Source: CAZDDI01 sp964504195 (GTDB lineage Bacteria > Chloroflexota > Anaerolineae > B4-G1 > SLSP01). From it: a stretch of 15,986 nt of DNA. The notes beneath the pieces are model-generated. The model was given only the letters and a program-made list of their open reading frames with translations. It ran no database searches and was not told where the DNA came from. The stretch spans positions 1 through 15,986 of the forward strand of contig CAZDDI010000084.1 of the NCBI GenBank assembly GCA_964504195.1, written 5' to 3'. This document shows positions 13,417-15,986 of this stretch, piece by piece (the stretch's first letter is position 1; every line of letters begins with the position of its first letter). Position numbers and translations under genes: made by a program.

Positions 13417-14106
13417 CTACGGGTTTGGCGTTGCCAGCGGATTCTGAATGGGTTGCCCGGCATTGCCACCCTGATAATAAGGGAAGGTCTCCGGCAGCTC
13501 AAACCCGAAATAGGCGGAGACGCGCGCCACAACCTCGCCCTTGATCTGCGCCCGGCGGGTATTGTAAGCTCTGACAGCGTCATTCCAATCGGTGCCCCCC
13601 AGTTGAATGGTATTCATTGCTTCATCAATGGTGTCGCCCAGCGCCAGGGTGACTTGAGCATCCGGCACCGGCGGCGGGGCCTGGGTGATGGCGTTGACGT
13701 AGAGCGAAAAACCCTGTCCCAGGCTGTCGGGGAGTGCGCCCTGGTTTTGCAGCTCGTTCAAGTTGAGACTGTTCGGATCCAACGGCTGACCGTTGGCGTC
13801 GCGGTAATTATTCAGCAGGTCGGTCAGTGCGTCCGCTTGTGAACGGAAGTTGCCGGTCCATACCTCACCGCTGCTGCTGACCGCGTTGTAGTAATCTCCG
13901 GTGATCTGCGTTTTGGCCTGGATTTTGGCATACTGCGTATCTGTCACTAGCTGAAAATTGGCTGCCGCGGACTGCACGTTTTGCACCAATGCCACCAGCT
14001 CGTCGTATTCCGTCGTGCCCGACTTCACGACGCCGCAGCCGGTCGTCCCGATTAACATAGCCGCCAGTATAAAAATGGAAATACTCTGTTGCAAATAGCG
14101 TTTCAT
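13417..14106 (-). CDS. LemA-like lipoprotein (divergent)
   Basis: A 229-residue exported protein. Residues 1-23 are a hydrophobic signal (ISIFILAAMLIGTTG) ending at C24; the lipobox TTGC lacks the usual Leu at -3, so lipidation is likely but not certain. The family link rests on the C-terminal signature WNDAVRAYNT (174-183) and FGFELPETFPYY (200-211), which match the NdaVxxYNt and FGF endings of LemA proteins, and on the helical Gln/Ala-rich N-terminal part. The canonical QRRADLIPNLV segment near the N-terminus is absent. The tail is Pro/Gln/Asn-rich. It follows the TPM gene, a pairing well known for LemA and TPM/YgcG families. A 129-bp repeat element separates the two genes and ends 24 bases before this start codon. 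AAGGAAA serves as ribosome site for the ATG at 14106. The biochemical role of LemA is not known. Confidence 0.75.
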   Translation of the reverse strand: MKRYLQQSISIFILAAMLIGTTGCGVVKSGTTEYDELVALVQNVQSAAANFQLVTDTQYAKIQAKTQITGDYYNAVSSSGEVWTGNFRSQADALTDLLNNYRDANGQPLDPNSLNLNELQNQGALPDSLGQGFSLYVNAITQAPPPVPDAQVTLALGDTIDEAMNTIQLGGTDWNDAVRAYNTRRAQIKGEVVARVSAYFGFELPETFPYYQGGNAGQPIQNPLATPNP

Positions 14107-14130
14107 GTCTTATTTTCCTTATCCTTATTT

Positions 14131-14259
14131 TGTCTACCGTACATTTTCCAAGCGCATTCAGTTTTAGCCACGAATTAGCACGAATTTTACGAATTTCTTA
14201 TTGTTTTCGTGTTAATTCGAGTGAATTCGTGGCAAAAATCTTCAAGTGTACGGTAGCAA
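14131..14259. mobile_element. 129-bp MITE-like inverted-repeat element with 10-bp flanking duplication
   Basis: CTACCGTACA at 14134-14143 and its complement at 14247-14256 are terminal inverted repeats. Immediately outside are identical 10-bp direct repeats ATCCTTATTT at 14121-14130 and 14260-14269. The core contains GCCACGAATT (14167-14176) inverted at 14224-14233, with ACGAATT-rich tandem-like sequence. The right direct repeat overlaps the TPM stop codon (14268-14270), so insertion left that gene intact. No ORF inside is credible. The termini differ from the GTAA-type elements, so this is a separate family. Confidence 0.72.
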
Positions 14260-14267
14260 ATCCTTAT

Positions 14268-15167
14268 TTAATTACCCCGCCCGGAGCGCCCGCTGCCGCT
14301 ACCGCCCCGTGTGGGTGGACTGCTCCGGCCTCCACCAAAACTGCCGCTGCCAAAACCGCTCCTACCTCTGCTGCCGCCGAAAGGCGATCCCGACCGCCGG
14401 GAACCCGAGCCAGAAGGATTGAAGCGGATTCCCCGCCGGGCCAACTGGGTGAACATCCACAACACGAATAGCAGCAAGAAAAACCCTACGCATGTTAAAC
14501 CACAGATGGTAAAAGTGCCCAGCGGCCCTGCAGGTAGGCTGGGCGTCTCCGGGGTCGGTGCGTGGGTGAGCAGCGGTGCATATTTGTTGCGTGCCACTGC
14601 GTCGAATCCCTGTACCAGAGCCAGCAGTGCTTGATCCATGCTTTGGGTAGATTGGTAAGCCTCCTCGGCGGCGCGGTTGAGGGCCGTTAATTCGGGAGCA
14701 GTGAGCGCCGGCAAGCCCAACCCTACGCCGTAGTGGACATCAATACGGCTGGATTCAACCACGATCAAAAAGACAAAGCCGTTATCTTTGCGCTCGCCCT
14801 CTGGCTGGCCGAGCTGCATGTAGCGCAGGAAATGCACCGCGCAATTGACCCGATTGCCGACCTGGGACTGTGGTTGGATGAGGATCATGGTTTGCGCGAT
14901 CGAATCGCTATTTAGTTGATCGAGAATCGCATCCACCTTGATGACTACCCGTTCTGAGGCGTAGTCTTGCCAGTCCACCGTCCAATGTGGCTGTTGTAGC
15001 GCGTAGGTAAAGCCGTAATCTGGAGCTGCGCCGTTGCCGCACAGGGGCACGGCAACGGCACGGGTTGGAGTGAAATAGGTCGCAAGGCTCAACGTCAACA
15101 CCAAGAACACTATGACACTTATCATAAGGTGCGCCCACTGAGCTGTGCGATCTACGGTTGTCTTCAT
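14268..15167 (-). CDS. TPM-domain membrane protein (YgcG family)
   Basis: A 299-residue membrane protein. An N-terminal hydrophobic segment (14-31) should act as signal or anchor. A TPM domain occupies about 62-195, recognisable by KDNGFVFLIVVESSRIDVHYGVGL (split: KDNGFVFLIV at 127-136, RIDVHYGVGL at 141-150). A second membrane helix lies at about 217-240 (FFLLLFVLWMF). The last 50 residues are a low-complexity Gly/Ser/Arg tail (GSGSRRSGS, GFGSGSFGGG), more arginine-rich than the usual GGGFSGGG tails. TPM proteins occur in photosystem repair, membrane maintenance and with LemA; enzymatic activity is not assured. It starts 2 bases after the CBS gene stop with GGAG inside that gene, so translation is coupled. 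LemA-like protein follows downstream, beyond an inserted repeat element. Confidence 0.85.
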   Translation of the reverse strand: MKTTVDRTAQWAHLMISVIVFLVLTLSLATYFTPTRAVAVPLCGNGAAPDYGFTYALQQPHWTVDWQDYASERVVIKVDAILDQLNSDSIAQTMILIQPQSQVGNRVNCAVHFLRYMQLGQPEGERKDNGFVFLIVVESSRIDVHYGVGLGLPALTAPELTALNRAAEEAYQSTQSMDQALLALVQGFDAVARNKYAPLLTHAPTPETPSLPAGPLGTFTICGLTCVGFFLLLFVLWMFTQLARRGIRFNPSGSGSRRSGSPFGGSRGRSGFGSGSFGGGRSSPPTRGGSGSGRSGRGN

Positions 15168-15169
15168 GC

Positions 15170-15607
15170 TTACTCCACGTTGGATTGCGAAATTTCTTTA
15201 ACCACTGTCGCAGTTTTTTCCGGCTGGTTCACGCGCGTCGCCACATCCGCCTGGGCAATGATCCCGACAATTTTATTGGCATCGTCCACAATAGGAATAC
15301 GCCGTAATTGATGCTCAGCCATTGCATCCAACGCTTTCTGCAAGTCATCGCCGTCCTGGCAGGTCACTACCTGGCGCGTCATCACCGTCTCCACTTTCGT
15401 GGATTTGGCATCATGCCCTGGGCCTACTACCTTCAAAGCCAGATCCCGATCGGTTACGATACCCACCAGCTTTTGGGTCTGCTCGTTTTCAATAATCGGG
15501 ACTGAACCGATATTCGCACTCTGCATCAATTGCGCCACTTTTGCCACGCTGTCCTCTGGCCGGCAGCAGACAGGGTTTCTTGTCATCACTTCACTACATT
15601 TCTTCAT
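15170..15607 (-). CDS. Two-CBS-domain protein
   Basis: A 145-residue stand-alone pair of CBS domains, about 8-60 (VMTRNPVCCRPEDSV, GIVTDRDLAL) and 75-127 (VMTRQVVTCQDGDDL, RRIPIVDD, GIIAQADVA). Such pairs bind adenine nucleotides such as AMP, ATP or SAM in the cleft between domains and act as energy or stress sensors. GIVTDRD and GIIAQAD carry the Asp that commonly contacts ribose. No signal peptide or fused effector is present. The ATG at 15607 has AAAGGAG seven bases upstream. It begins the CBS-TPM-LemA unit. A perfect 14-bp palindrome lies in its leader. Which partner it regulates is unknown; the coupled TPM gene is the obvious candidate. Confidence 0.92.
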   Translation of the reverse strand: MKKCSEVMTRNPVCCRPEDSVAKVAQLMQSANIGSVPIIENEQTQKLVGIVTDRDLALKVVGPGHDAKSTKVETVMTRQVVTCQDGDDLQKALDAMAEHQLRRIPIVDDANKIVGIIAQADVATRVNQPEKTATVVKEISQSNVE

Positions 15608-15667
15608 GGGAATGCTCCTTTATTAGCCTGATAAACGTTGTCCTGTAAATAGATTTAATCAAGATTG

Positions 15668-15718
15668 GGTGCGTCGCACTTGTTGGCGACACATGGGGTT
15701 TCCAAAGTGCGACGCACC
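15668..15718. repeat. Inverted repeat GGTGCGTCGCACTT upstream of the CBS gene
   Basis: Perfect 14-bp arms at 15668-15681 and 15705-15718 around a 23-base loop, between the small membrane protein gene and the CBS gene. Each arm contains its own self-complementary GTGCGTCGCAC-like core. On the minus strand no T-tract follows, so this is probably another dispersed palindrome; it may still affect read-through. Confidence 0.65.
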
Positions 15719-15743
15719 TAAACACTTGCTTCTGAGTGTGGGG

Positions 15744-15890
15744 TTAGTGAGCGCGGCGACCCTGTAACAGGTTCACCGCAACCACGATCACGGCGAGTAC
15801 CAGCAGGATGTGAATCAGTCCCCCACCGATATTACCCACAAGCCCCAGTAACCACAACACCACGAGAATTGCCACAATTGTCCATAACAT
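15744..15890 (-). CDS. Small lmo0937-family membrane protein (48 aa)
   Basis: A 48-residue protein reading MLWTIVAILVVLWLLGLV, NIGGGLIHILLVLAVIVV and ending LLQGRRAH. Two hydrophobic helices (about 2-18 and 25-40) are split by an NIGGG turn, and the end is basic. This is the pattern of the lmo0937/DUF5670 small membrane proteins, which typically read MLWTI..iLlvLWLLGl...GG.IHiLLViAvv..l..li.GrR. AGGAGG stands seven bases before the ATG at 15890, which supports a real gene despite its size. Family members are often near stress genes, but function is unknown. The CBS gene follows after 136 bases containing a palindrome. The 96 bases upstream to the window edge are AT-rich and no clear promoter can be named. 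Confidence 0.88.
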   Translation of the reverse strand: MLWTIVAILVVLWLLGLVGNIGGGLIHILLVLAVIVVAVNLLQGRRAH

Positions 15891-15986
15891 CGCAATACCT
15901 CCTTGTCAAAATAGCAAATTTCAAATCTCAATTCACTACCATACATTAAGTAATACACCAAGAAGATACCTTCACGCAACTTGAAA

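Overview
This is a chromosomal window of moderately high GC whose genes all lie on the minus strand, so transcription runs from high to low coordinates. The gene content suggests a Chloroflexota-type bacterium (Anaerolineae/Caldilineae-like). The basis is a secreted NHL-propeller/DUF11 protein ending in an 'LPLV.NNY' tail, a two-gene 2-oxoacid:ferredoxin oxidoreductase, a baeRF-type protein and palindrome-rich gene gaps. The phylum is an inference from content, not from a marker gene. Thirteen protein genes are supported, including a 48-residue membrane protein at the right edge. I see no tRNA, rRNA, CRISPR array, transposase or phage gene.

Right to left, in order of transcription: a small lmo0937-type membrane protein (15744-15890). 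Next is a tightly packed unit of a two-CBS-domain protein, a TPM-domain membrane protein and a LemA-like lipoprotein (15607 down to 13417). A repeat-filled gap follows, then wrbA and a short RNase II/R-family gene (12910-10799), 12 bases apart. Then come a GH13 branching-enzyme-like gene and a hemerythrin-like gene (10645-8352), a large secreted propeller protein (8153-5823), a baeRF family 7-like protein (5236-4085), an iron-type superoxide dismutase (3635-3015), and korA-korB (2935-319) with 1 base between them.

Functionally the set looks like central ferredoxin-linked metabolism (KorAB) surrounded by redox and stress genes: SodB, WrbA, a hemerythrin, CBS, LemA/TPM and the small membrane protein. 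There is also one glycogen-type enzyme, one RNase and one secreted protein. SodB beside an oxygen-sensitive ferredoxin oxidoreductase makes sense, and the short gap between them holds a terminator-like hairpin that may set the sod:kor ratio.

The most unusual content is between the genes. Nearly every long gap contains perfect or near-perfect inverted repeats. Two elements (3667-3852 and 13195-13356) have GTAACTRCTCAG termini and 8-bp flanking direct repeats, one perfect and one 7 of 8. GTAA ends and 8-bp duplications are typical of IS66-family elements, so these look like non-autonomous IS66-type MITEs; two more degenerate copies flank positions 5269-5614. A different 129-bp element with 10-bp flanking repeats sits exactly between the TPM stop codon and lemA. 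Other palindromic modules recur in distant gaps (for example 3943-3989 with 13050-13096, and 165-181 with 12990-13006).
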